Positions 7,295 to 14,859 of a DNA stretch of 43,805 nt are shown here, piece after piece. Position numbers and translations under genes: made by a program. Where the stretch lies: positions 1-43,805 of the forward strand of contig CAKSBI010000019.1 in assembly GCA_934437985.1 (NCBI GenBank), read 5' to 3'. Under the pieces are notes generated by a model that ran no database searches, was not told the origin of the DNA, and saw only the letters and a list, made by a program, of their open reading frames with translations. Origin of the DNA: an uncultured Lachnospiraceae bacterium. GTDB taxonomy: Bacteria; Bacillota; Clostridia; Lachnospirales; Lachnospiraceae. Numbering within the stretch: the first letter of the stretch is position 1; every line of letters begins with the position of its first letter.

Positions 7295-8443
7295 TTATTT
7301 TTCCCTTCTTGGAGGCTTCGGTCCCATATACTGAAGGAAATATGTCTTCATCATTCCATTATACAGCTTACGGTTCTTATCAGCCTTCTTTCCAATATAA
7401 CGTTCAGCATCCTCAAATGCAGTAATGATATAATACGACCATGAATCAAGTCCGCCAAATGCCTGGCCGATCGCAGTGTAAAGCCTGTGTACCTCTGCCT
7501 TATCCTCAAGCCTCTCCCCATATGGCGGATTGGTAATAATAAAACCATATTTCTTAGGATTCCTCAGTTCTTCCACAGGTCTTCTCTGAAAATGAATATA
7601 CTTGTCAACACCTGCAAGCCTTGCATTCGCCAGAGACATACGTACACATTCATCATCAATATCATAACCCTGTATATTCATCTCAATATCTGTTCTTATA
7701 TTATCCTGTGCTTCACAAAATGCCTCTTCATAATACTTTGCAGGCTTCAGCGAAGTCCACTGCTCTGACAGGAAATGCCTGTTCATCCCCGGTGCTATGC
7801 CTGCCCCTATCATTGCTGCCTCAATCGGGATCGTGCCGCTTCCACAAAACGGATCAACGAGTATTCTGTCCCATTTCCATGGAGTAAGCATAATAAGTGA
7901 GGCAGCAAGTGTTTCAGTTATAGGTGCCTTAACTGTCCATTTTCTGTAACCTCTTTTATGAAGCGAAGCTCCTGTTGTATCAAGTCCTATCGTAACATGG
8001 TCTTTAACAATAGTAACCCTTATCGGATAATCCTCTCCATCCTCGGGAAACCAGCTTATCCTGTAATGCTCTTTCAGACGCTCTACCATCGCTTTTTTCA
8101 TTATGGACTGTATGTCTGATGGACTAAAAAGCTTACTTTTTACGGAATTGGCCTTAGCAACCCAAAATCTTCCATTTCTTGGTATTAATTCTTCCCATGG
8201 AATCCTCTTTGTATTCTCAAATAACTCATCAAATGTTGTTGCTTCAAATGATGCAACCTTAAGCAATATCCTTTCGGTAGTTCTCATATTAATATTGGCA
8301 CGGCACATCGCATCAATACCACCACTGAAGGTCACCTTTCCATCTTCTACCTGTGTTATATCATATCCCAGTCTCTGAACCTCTTTTTTGCATACCGCCT
8401 CCGTACCAAAGTGGCATGGAGCTATCCATTCATAGCTTTTCAT
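7295..8443 (-). CDS. THUMP-domain class I SAM-dependent 23S rRNA (guanine) methyltransferase, RlmL/YpsC type
   Basis: 382 aa. N-terminal THUMP RNA-binding region (about 1-160) starting MKSYEWIAPCHFGTEAV, then a Rossmann methyltransferase with DPFCGSGTIPIEAA for SAM binding and NPPYGERL, the catalytic motif of N2-guanine and adenine methyltransferases. Matches the Bacillota YpsC/RlmL-like family; the modified base is inferred. The ATG at 8443 has GGAGG seven nt upstream and matches the family N-terminus; in-frame codons further upstream are not conserved in style. 61 nt separate its end from the amidase start. Confidence 0.9.
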   Translation of the reverse strand: MKSYEWIAPCHFGTEAVCKKEVQRLGYDITQVEDGKVTFSGGIDAMCRANINMRTTERILLKVASFEATTFDELFENTKRIPWEELIPRNGRFWVAKANSVKSKLFSPSDIQSIMKKAMVERLKEHYRISWFPEDGEDYPIRVTIVKDHVTIGLDTTGASLHKRGYRKWTVKAPITETLAASLIMLTPWKWDRILVDPFCGSGTIPIEAAMIGAGIAPGMNRHFLSEQWTSLKPAKYYEEAFCEAQDNIRTDIEMNIQGYDIDDECVRMSLANARLAGVDKYIHFQRRPVEELRNPKKYGFIITNPPYGERLEDKAEVHRLYTAIGQAFGGLDSWSYYIITAFEDAERYIGKKADKNRKLYNGMMKTYFLQYMGPKPPRREK

Positions 8444-8504
8444 GTTATCCTCCGTTTTTTTGCTTATAAGACATATAGTATTAAAAAAAAACGTTCTCGT
8501 CAAT

Positions 8505-8834
8505 TCATTTTTGACCCATATTGTATTCTTCAATTCCACCATACAGATTATATGCCATAACTTTATGCTTTCTAAGCGCCCTGACACATATCATTCCCAG
8601 GCTTCCATGACTGCAGTATACTACAATTCTGTACCCTTTTCTAATATAACCTGTTATAATACGTTCACATTCAGGTGACAGACATTCATCTGTATCATCA
8701 AAATACATATTGACTGCCCCGCTTATATGACCCTCATCATACTGTTCCTTACTGCGGATATCTATAATATAAAATTTCCACCCACAGCATTTCATCCGCT
8801 CAAGTTCACAAGAAGTAATCTGCCATGCATCCAT
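8505..8834 (-). CDS. Single-domain rhodanese-like protein
   Basis: 109 aa, one rhodanese domain. FYIIDIRSKEQYDEGHISGAVNM is the typical CH2A motif; the active-site loop is VVYCSHGSLG with Cys74 as the probable persulfide carrier. Such proteins transfer sulfane sulfur; the physiological partner is unknown. The start at 8834 was chosen for its GGGAGG ribosome binding site and domain boundary. Stand-alone between the methyltransferase gene and the terminator of the NSSQ-repeat gene. Confidence 0.85.
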   Translation of the reverse strand: MDAWQITSCELERMKCCGWKFYIIDIRSKEQYDEGHISGAVNMYFDDTDECLSPECERIITGYIRKGYRIVVYCSHGSLGMICVRALRKHKVMAYNLYGGIEEYNMGQK

Positions 8835-8943
8835 GCTATCCCTCCCTGTTATCACAACGTCCAGATTAACGCTTGTACTTTATATTATTATATGTACAGG
8901 CAGGTAATATGTTCTGATATAACACATAATGATATATACAGCG

Positions 8944-8979
8944 AAAAACTGCCACCTGCAATAATCTGCAGATGACAGT
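8944..8979 (-). terminator. Terminator of the NSSQ-repeat gene
   Basis: On the minus strand: arms ACTGtCAtCTGCA and TGCAGgTGgCAGT followed by TTTTC. It lies about 30 nt downstream of the stop at 9009. Confidence 0.75.
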
Positions 8980-9008
8980 CCTTTCACTTACATGATGCCA
9001 GCCTTTAA

Positions 9009-9212
9009 CTAACGTGAGCTGTTCTTTGAATAGTCCTTTGATGAATCCTTTGAATAGTTCCTGCTGCTATTCTTTGATGAATTCTGGGAACTGTTCTGGG
9101 AACTATTCTGTGAGCTGTTCTGTGAGCTGTTCTGTGAGCTGTTCTGAGAACTGTTGCGTGTACAATTCTGTGACTGGTCTTTCATGTTCTTCCCGTAATT
9201 TTTTTCATTCAT
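9009..9212 (-). CDS. Small Asn/Ser/Gln-rich protein with NSSQ tandem repeats, unknown function
   Basis: 67 aa. After a short head (MNEKNYGKNMKDQSQ) the protein is six or so NSSQ tetrapeptides, then a degenerate tail alternating NSS, NYS and KDS units. At DNA level it is a 12-bp tandem repeat (9081-9154) with slightly diverged outer copies. The start at 9212 has GGAGG at the right distance and the gene has its own terminator, so it is probably expressed. No signal peptide, no membrane segment, no recognisable domain. Hydrophilic disordered proteins of similar composition occur in Lachnospiraceae, but I know of no assigned role. Confidence 0.6.
   Translation of the reverse strand: MNEKNYGKNMKDQSQNCTRNSSQNSSQNSSQNSSQNSSQNSSQNSSKNSSRNYSKDSSKDYSKNSSR
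9081..9154. repeat. 12-bp tandem repeat inside the NSSQ gene
   Basis: The unit TTCTGTGAGCTG (plus strand) is repeated three times perfectly, with flanking copies carrying synonymous changes (TTCTGGGAACTG, TTCTGAGAACTG). The unit equals one NSSQ tetrapeptide, so copy-number changes keep the frame. Confidence 0.8.
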
Positions 9213-9416
9213 GATATCTACCTCCTGATATGATTGGTACATAGATAGTATGTTCCATATATCAGAAGTTATTCATGTACGATGATATTCAATTGTTATA
9301 ATCCATCAATATTAACATAACATGCGCCCGGATATCCTGAAGCATCCATAATGCATCGGATATTTTAACACATAAACATTTTAGTGTGTAAATATTTTAT
9401 ACCGCAAATTTTTTAA

Positions 9417-9582
9417 CTAGTATAACGATTTCTTAATAACCGGACTTTTTACGCTGAATATTTTTGTGAGTGTGCTATTCTAAAAACGCAGGCGTAGCGG
9501 GCTACGCCGAGGCTTTTAGGATAGTACAATCGCGAAAATAGACAAGTAATAATGTCCAGTTAATTAAAAATCGTTATACTAG
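9417..9582. mobile_element. 166-bp palindromic MITE-like element
   Basis: Both ends read CTAGTATAACGATTT inward (15 of 15 identical). The inverted similarity continues through the whole length to a perfect central stem GGCGTAGC/GCTACGCC at 9491-9507, giving an imperfect 83-bp arm on each side. No ORF. A solo end with the same sequence (CTAGTATAACGATTTTTAAT) occurs at 30591-30610. If the true ends are GTATAACG within TA dinucleotides, it fits a non-autonomous IS630/Tc1-mariner-type element duplicating TA; this is inference. As RNA it would form a very long hairpin and could end transcription both ways. The rest of 9213-9416 shows only AT-rich sequence. Confidence 0.72.
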
Positions 9583-10061
9583 GACGTAAATATTTTAATA
9601 AGGAGATATAATCCGGTAATGAAGATGAATACAGGTATTAAATATATAATAACCCTGAATACGAATCCTAACACTAAAATAACAACAAATAATACTGAAA
9701 TTAACGAAACAGTTTTCCATATCCTGTCTCCCAGGCTGCCATTTGGATTATCCTCACCGGAATCCGAATAATATTCCTGCTGTCCGGAATTGTTACCCTT
9801 ATAGTTATTATAATCATTATTATAACTGCTGTTATACTGCCTGCTTATAGGATCGTCCTTTGCCATGTATGCCTGGATAACAGTCTTTGCAATAAGCCTT
9901 GGACTGCCAAGCCCATCCATAACCTCTTCTACAGTTCTGCCCGAATTAACTTCATGTGTAATGTATGAATCATAATAGCTGATCTGTGCCTGCAGCTCTC
10001 TCTCATCAACTCTTCCCACAAGGCAGCTTCTTAATTCATCAAGGAATTCCTGTTTCGTCAT
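9579..10061 (-). CDS. DUF1700 (HAAS-type) membrane protein
   Basis: 160 aa. The N-terminal ~70 residues (TKQEFLDELRSCLVGRVDE, ISYYDSYITHEV, VMDGLGSPRLIAKTVI) match the DUF1700/HAAS helical domain often found next to PadR-type regulators. A Asn/Tyr-rich linker (about 85-110) and two adjacent C-terminal membrane segments (about 118-158) follow. The start at 10061 has GGAG eight nt upstream. The stop codon TAG is made by the terminal CTAG of the palindromic element at 9417-9582, so the gene ends flush with the element. No PadR gene is adjacent here. Confidence 0.8.
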   Translation of the reverse strand: MTKQEFLDELRSCLVGRVDERELQAQISYYDSYITHEVNSGRTVEEVMDGLGSPRLIAKTVIQAYMAKDDPISRQYNSSYNNDYNNYKGNNSGQQEYYSDSGEDNPNGSLGDRIWKTVSLISVLFVVILVLGFVFRVIIYLIPVFIFITGLYLLIKIFTS

Positions 10062-10108
10062 AGATATCTCCTGCTTTCCTGTATCATACATTTCTCTATA
10101 TTTATAGC

Positions 10109-10136
10109 ATTATAACTTATTTCAGGTAAATTGCAA
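10109..10136 (-). promoter_or_regulatory. Promoter of the DUF1700 gene
   Basis: Minus strand TTGCAA (10131-10136), 16-bp spacer, TATAAT (10109-10114). Confidence 0.6.
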
Positions 10137-10144
10137 ACTTTTCT

Positions 10145-10173
10145 TTGACTATAATTATAAATGCTTCTATAAT
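10145..10173 (+). promoter_or_regulatory. Promoter of the acyltransferase gene
   Basis: TTGACT (10145-10150), 17-bp spacer, perfect TATAAT (10168-10173), 45 nt before the start codon. Back-to-back with the DUF1700 promoter. Confidence 0.75.
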
Positions 10174-10218
10174 AATGTTAGTTTTATATTATGTATACTC
10201 CGGAGGTTTAGAGATATT

Positions 10219-11454
10219 ATGAAGTTCTTATTAGGAAATGATCAGGGAAATGAGATCAATTCTTCCCATATTGATGTTCTTGATGGTATACGTGCTTTAG
10301 CGGTGCTTATTGTAGTATGGTTTCACATATGGCAGCAGACTTGGATTATTCCTGCTGTACAGACCCCTGCACTTTCATTTCTCGGAATAGACAGCATTAA
10401 CCTTGACTGGCTTCCAAGAACCGGTTACATGATGGTTACAATGATGATATTTTTAAGCGGCTTCTGTCTCTATCTCCCATACGCACGCCACGAAGGCAAT
10501 AACGGTCCCGGACCATCCGTAAAGCAATTTTACAGAAACAGGGTTGCACGTATCGTTCCTTCTTATCTGTTTTCAATCATTGTCGTACTTATCTACGACA
10601 TATATAATTGTTCATACACAGATTCAGGTTTTATTATGAAGGACAACCCTTCATTTATGACAAAGGATATATTATCGCATCTTACATTTACCTTTAATCT
10701 GTTTCCTGATGTAAGCGGCAATACCCTTCTTAACGGCGTATTGTGGACGATTGCCCTTGAAGTACAGTTTTACATTCTATTCCCGCTGATTCAGAAGTGT
10801 TTTGAAAAGCAGCCTGTTGCCACCTATATTATTATGAATGGAATTTCTTATATATATACACAATTTGCAACAAGTGATCCGGACGGCAACCTTGGATTTC
10901 TTCTTCACCAGCTGCCTTCGTATCTTAGTGTATATGCCAACGGATTTATGGGTGCAATTATATTTGTTAATATTGCCAGACGCTTCAGACGTGACAATTA
11001 TATTGGGATTATATCAACAATTACATCCTTTGGATGCATTTATGTATACAGAATGATGATGCTGGATCTTGCATCTGCTGAGAACCTGAATATATGGCAG
11101 ATTGAGAACAGATATGCAGTCTCAATCCTGTTTCTTGTATTTGTAATATCAACCTCTCTGTCACTTTCATGGTACCGCTTCATCTTCTCAAATAAGCTCA
11201 TGAGATTCCTGTCAACAATCTCTTTCAACCTCTACATATGGCATCAGTTCTTATGTACGGCATTCAAAAAGAACAGAATCCCATATTATGAGGGTGACCA
11301 GTATCCAAACGAAATCGGGGACACAGTATGGATGTGGAAGTTATTCCTGTTAAGCTTTGCCGCTTCGTTTGCAATGGCGGTAGCTGCTACATATCTTATA
11401 GAAAAGCCCCTTGCGAAGATATTAAGGGGAACTAAGAAGGATAAGATGAACTAA
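10219..11454 (+). CDS. Acyltransferase family 3 membrane protein (OafA/WecH-like)
   Basis: 411 aa with about ten membrane helices. The N-terminal block IDVLDGIRALAVLIVVWFHIWQQ carries the family's conserved Arg and His; ILFPLI in the middle and FNLYIWHQFL near the C-terminus are also typical. Family members transfer O-acetyl or other acyl groups onto cell-surface sugars, peptidoglycan or antibiotics at the membrane; the acceptor here is unknown. A CCGGAGG ribosome binding site precedes the ATG. Single-gene unit with its own promoter and a hairpin downstream. Confidence 0.87.
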   Translation: MKFLLGNDQGNEINSSHIDVLDGIRALAVLIVVWFHIWQQTWIIPAVQTPALSFLGIDSINLDWLPRTGYMMVTMMIFLSGFCLYLPYARHEGNNGPGPSVKQFYRNRVARIVPSYLFSIIVVLIYDIYNCSYTDSGFIMKDNPSFMTKDILSHLTFTFNLFPDVSGNTLLNGVLWTIALEVQFYILFPLIQKCFEKQPVATYIIMNGISYIYTQFATSDPDGNLGFLLHQLPSYLSVYANGFMGAIIFVNIARRFRRDNYIGIISTITSFGCIYVYRMMMLDLASAENLNIWQIENRYAVSILFLVFVISTSLSLSWYRFIFSNKLMRFLSTISFNLYIWHQFLCTAFKKNRIPYYEGDQYPNEIGDTVWMWKLFLLSFAASFAMAVAATYLIEKPLAKILRGTKKDKMN

Positions 11455-11469
11455 ATAAAATAACTTAAG

Positions 11470-11523
11470 ACAACGGACACATAATAGCACAGTACATATT
11501 CTGTGCTGCTATGTGTCCGTTGT
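11470..11523. terminator. Hairpin between convergent acyltransferase and ybaB genes
   Basis: Long near-perfect stem: ACAACGGACACAT pairs with ATGTGTCCGTTGT, extended by AGCACAG/CTGTGCT. U-tracts are weak on both sides, so it is a probable bidirectional terminator rather than a textbook one. Confidence 0.6.
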
Positions 11524-11576
11524 GCATAAAAAATGTGCATATATACCATACCACCATTATATGAAGGCTATTAACC

Positions 11577-11930
11577 TTAGAACGGAAATCCTCCGCCAAG
11601 TCCTCCAAGACCGCCTGTAAGGGATTCCATCACCTTGGATGACTCCTCTTCCATCTGCCTTAATGCTTCATTAGTTGCTGCAACAATAAGATCTTCAAGC
11701 ATTTCGATATCATCAGGATCAACTATCTCCTCCTCAAGTTTAACCGAAATAACCTCTTTTTTACCGGATACCTTTACCTTAACAGCCCCTCCACCGGCAG
11801 TACCCTCATATTCCTTTTCTTCAATCTCTTTTGTCTTTTCTTCCATCTGCCTCTGCATTCTCTGCGCCTGCTTCATAAGATTACCCATGTTACCGGGCAT
11901 ACCACCCGGAAATCCACCTCGTTTAGCCAT
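11577..11930 (-). CDS. ybaB: YbaB/EbfC family nucleoid-associated protein
   Basis: 117 aa. After a Gly/Met-rich head ([21 protein letters not shown]) comes the YbaB helix [18 protein letters not shown], a beta-hairpin [20 protein letters not shown], and the second helix. Forms DNA-binding dimers. The start at 11930 has GGAGG upstream; an ATG 21 nt earlier overlaps the ribosome binding site. It lies 57 nt after dnaX, the classical dnaX-ybaB pair, but the usual third gene recR is absent: a hairpin and a convergent acyltransferase gene follow. Confidence 0.92.
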   Translation of the reverse strand: MAKRGGFPGGMPGNMGNLMKQAQRMQRQMEEKTKEIEEKEYEGTAGGGAVKVKVSGKKEVISVKLEEEIVDPDDIEMLEDLIVAATNEALRQMEEESSKVMESLTGGLGGLGGGFPF

Positions 11931-11987
11931 TATAAAATCCTCCGTTTTCATTTAATATTTTATTCAAATTCTGCTGAACATATTCTG

Positions 11988-13574
11988 TTATTCATATTCT
12001 ACAGCCACTCCACTGCTGATCATGCGCTCTATATTAGGATAAACACCCCTCGATTCCTCCTCTGCGCTGATGCATCTTACATTAATTGGCACATCCTTCT
12101 GTGCATATTCATTAATACATGTGCGCAATGCCTGAAATGACTTTTCTTCTGTCACAATATCCACCCATGATGATGTGGCACTGACAAGAACCAGCGTTCC
12201 GTTACCTTCACCCTCAACGCTGAGAGTCATCTGCCTGACAATTGTCTGTAAGGCCGCATCCAGTGAACTAACAATCTCCTGCCAGTTACCGGCAACCATC
12301 TGTACATCTTCTTTCAGGGCTGAAGGATATATAACCCTCTTAGGCGGTAAGGCTTCCTTTTTATCAGTTACCTCCGTCTCCCCGGATGCTGTCAGTTCAC
12401 TATTTCCTGCCGTAAGCTGTCCACGCTCTGCAATATCTTCAAGTCTTCTTACACGATCTTTTACAGATTCATAATCACTTTCCATCTGCGGCCGGCATAA
12501 TCTGATTATCGCAATCTCAACCATTACTCTCTTTTGTGCAGCATACCGCAGTTTTCCCGCCAGCTCTGACAGTATTCTTATATACCGTATCAGCAGGTCC
12601 GGCATAATACCCTCCGACTGTTCCTTTAACAGCTTCAGATTATCACCTGACATCTCTATCATATCTTCACAGTCATCAGTTGTACATATAAGCAAAAGGT
12701 TCCGCAGATACCATATCCATTCATTGATAAACCATGTAAGCTCACGCCCAAGAATGATCATCTCATCTACAACCTTAAGTGCCGCCCGCACATCTCCATT
12801 AATAACTGCAGACAATATTCTATGAAATACCTCTGTATCAGCGGCACCAAGCACATCAAGAACCCTGTCATACGTAAGCTTCTCTCCCAGATAAAATGCC
12901 ACACACTGGTCAAGCAGGCTGAGTCCGTCACGCATTGAACCATCTGCTGCCTTAGCAATATAGCGTATTGCCTTATCTTCTGCATCAACTCCTTCAGCTG
13001 CTGCAAGCCCTGCCAGATGATCTGCAATAGTATCAATCCCAATACGGTGGAAATCATACCTCTGGCATCTGGATAATATTGTAATCGGAATCTTATTCAC
13101 TTCTGTAGTTGCCAGAATGAATATAACATATGACGGCGGCTCTTCCAGTGTCTTAAGCAGGGCATTAAATGCTCCTATTGATAACATATGAACCTCATCA
13201 ATTATATACACCTTATATTTACCCTCTGCCGGTGAATACCGTACCGCATCAACAATCTCCCTGATACTGTCCACACCATTATTGGATGCCGCATCAAGCT
13301 CCATAACATTCATTGACGACTGTGCCTGGATACTTTTGCACATGGCGCATTCACCGCAGGGTCCGTTCTCCGTAGGATTCTCACAGTTCACCGCCCTGGC
13401 CATTATCTTGGCTACAGAAGTCTTGCCTGTACCCCTGGTACCTGTAAACAGATATGCGTGCCCTATCCTGCCAAGTGCAAGCTGATTCTTAAGGGTTGTG
13501 ACAATATGATCCTGGCCTTTTACTTCTGAAAAATCATTAGGTCTGAACTTCCTGTATAATGCCGTATAAGACAT
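11988..13574 (-). CDS. dnaX: DNA polymerase III subunit gamma/tau
   Basis: 528 aa. Clamp-loader ATPase: Walker A GTRGTGKTS (about 45-53), zinc-binding Cys cluster CGECAMC with an earlier Cys, Walker B YIIDEVHML, sensor-1 ILATTEVNKIP, SRC motif LSRCQRYDF. Domain III (about 230-365) and a C-terminal extension with a tau-like domain follow. Loads the beta clamp and links polymerase to helicase. The ATG at 13574 has an AGGAGG-type ribosome binding site. It begins 14 nt after the pfk stop, so it can be transcribed with pfk. Confidence 0.95.
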   Translation of the reverse strand: MSYTALYRKFRPNDFSEVKGQDHIVTTLKNQLALGRIGHAYLFTGTRGTGKTSVAKIMARAVNCENPTENGPCGECAMCKSIQAQSSMNVMELDAASNNGVDSIREIVDAVRYSPAEGKYKVYIIDEVHMLSIGAFNALLKTLEEPPSYVIFILATTEVNKIPITILSRCQRYDFHRIGIDTIADHLAGLAAAEGVDAEDKAIRYIAKAADGSMRDGLSLLDQCVAFYLGEKLTYDRVLDVLGAADTEVFHRILSAVINGDVRAALKVVDEMIILGRELTWFINEWIWYLRNLLLICTTDDCEDMIEMSGDNLKLLKEQSEGIMPDLLIRYIRILSELAGKLRYAAQKRVMVEIAIIRLCRPQMESDYESVKDRVRRLEDIAERGQLTAGNSELTASGETEVTDKKEALPPKRVIYPSALKEDVQMVAGNWQEIVSSLDAALQTIVRQMTLSVEGEGNGTLVLVSATSSWVDIVTEEKSFQALRTCINEYAQKDVPINVRCISAEEESRGVYPNIERMISSGVAVEYE

Positions 13575-13588
13575 ATCTTACCTCCTGA

Positions 13589-14662
13589 TCAATCACCAAA
13601 GCATATTCCAAGGCTCTTGGCCTCTTTTATAATAGAAGATTCAGGGTCAACCATCTTGAGCTTTCCTGCTACATCCTCAAGGGGAACCGGTATTATCTCA
13701 TTATTCCTGATTCCTACCATAACACCATAATGTTCATTTGCAATAAGCTCACCTGCTGCAGCTCCAAGCCTGCTTGAAATAACCCTGTCATATGGACATG
13801 GGATTCCACCTCTCTGCGTATGTCCCGGAACTGTGATCCTTATCTCCTGTCCTGTTCTTTCTTCTATCTCGGCTCCTATCTGATAAGACACTGACGGATA
13901 CTTATTATTCTTAAGCTTTTTCTTAAAATCCTTCTTCGACAGTGCCGCATCTTCCTTAGATATTGCACCCTCAGCTACTGCGAGTATTGAGAACTTCTTA
14001 CCCTGTTCTGTCCTTTTATTAATTGCTGCAACAACCTTATCAATGTCATATGGGATCTCCGGGATAAGCACAATATCTGCACCACCGGCAATACCCGAAT
14101 GCAATGTAAGCCAGCCAACTGCATGCCCCATTACTTCAACGATAAATACCCTTCCGTGTGATGCTGCTGTTGTATGGATATTATCAATTGCAGCCGTTGC
14201 AATATTAACGGCACTCTGGAATCCAAAAGTCATATCCGTACCATACAGATCATTATCTATAGTCTTAGGAAGTGTAACAACATTAAGTCCCTCTTCCCTG
14301 AGAAGGTTAGCAGTCTTATGTGTTCCATTACCACCAAGGATAACAAGACAGTCAAGCTTCCATTTTGCATAATTATTCTTCATTGCAAGAACCTTGTCCA
14401 TTCCATTGCCATCAGGCTCACGCATTAACTTAAACGGCTGCCTTGAAGTACCTATAATAGTGCCACCCTCTGTAAGGATACCCGAAAAATCCGCCGGGCT
14501 CATTTTTCTGTAATTACCATACATAAGGCCTTTATAGCCATCAAGTATACCTATGATCTCAACATCATCAAGCTTCTCATATAATGCCTTGGCAACACCA
14601 CGCATTGTAGCATTAAGGCTCTGACAATCCCCACCACTTGTAAGAAATCCGATTCTCTTCAT
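13589..14662 (-). CDS. pfkA: 6-phosphofructokinase with atypical phosphoryl-donor signature
   Basis: 357 aa. Converts fructose 6-phosphate to fructose 1,6-bisphosphate. N-terminal IGFLTSGGDCQSLNATMRG, substrate motif PKTIDNDLYGTDMTFGFQSA, MGHAVGWLTLHSG, and PGHTQRGGIPCPYDR identify the PFK family. The phosphate-donor loop is GGNGTHKTA, not GGDGS, and PKTIDND has Lys where classical ATP enzymes have Gly (position 124 in E. coli). Lys124 is typical of PPi-using and some ATP-using group III enzymes, so donor choice is uncertain. The start at 14662 has AAAGGAG upstream. Directly upstream of dnaX on the same strand. Confidence 0.92.
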   Translation of the reverse strand: MKRIGFLTSGGDCQSLNATMRGVAKALYEKLDDVEIIGILDGYKGLMYGNYRKMSPADFSGILTEGGTIIGTSRQPFKLMREPDGNGMDKVLAMKNNYAKWKLDCLVILGGNGTHKTANLLREEGLNVVTLPKTIDNDLYGTDMTFGFQSAVNIATAAIDNIHTTAASHGRVFIVEVMGHAVGWLTLHSGIAGGADIVLIPEIPYDIDKVVAAINKRTEQGKKFSILAVAEGAISKEDAALSKKDFKKKLKNNKYPSVSYQIGAEIEERTGQEIRITVPGHTQRGGIPCPYDRVISSRLGAAAGELIANEHYGVMVGIRNNEIIPVPLEDVAGKLKMVDPESSIIKEAKSLGICFGD

Positions 14663-14758
14663 ATCAGGTGTCTCCTTTCTTATATTCACATTATAAAAGA
14701 TTATGTGCGAATATTAACATTTTATCATAAGAAACAGCAAAAAAAAAGATAAGTTTTC

Positions 14759-14787
14759 TTGCATTTTTAGATTATATGAATTAAAAT
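14759..14787 (+). promoter_or_regulatory. Candidate promoter of the sugar isomerase gene
   Basis: TTGCAT (14759-14764), 17-bp spacer, TAAAAT (14782-14787), leaving a leader of about 65 nt. Confidence 0.5.
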
Positions 14788-14859
14788 AAATACATGCATG
14801 TGGAACGTGCTAGACTGAATATTGAATTTTATGAAATAAAGAAAGGAAGGTATATTTAA

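Noticed and set aside
9081..9154. CRISPR array
   Set aside because: The 12-bp units are contiguous without spacers and code for NSSQ. No cas genes or true repeat-spacer arrays are seen anywhere in the window.
9014..9214. Plus-strand Cys/Ser-rich small protein opposite the NSSQ gene
   Set aside because: Mirror frame of a 12-bp repeat. No ribosome binding site, while the minus strand has GGAGG and a terminator.
9388..9597. 12-bp direct repeat GTAAATATTTTA at 9388 and 9586 as target duplication of the palindromic element
   Set aside because: The copies do not abut the element symmetrically (17 nt on the left, 3 nt on the right), and the sequence is AT-only. Likely coincidence.
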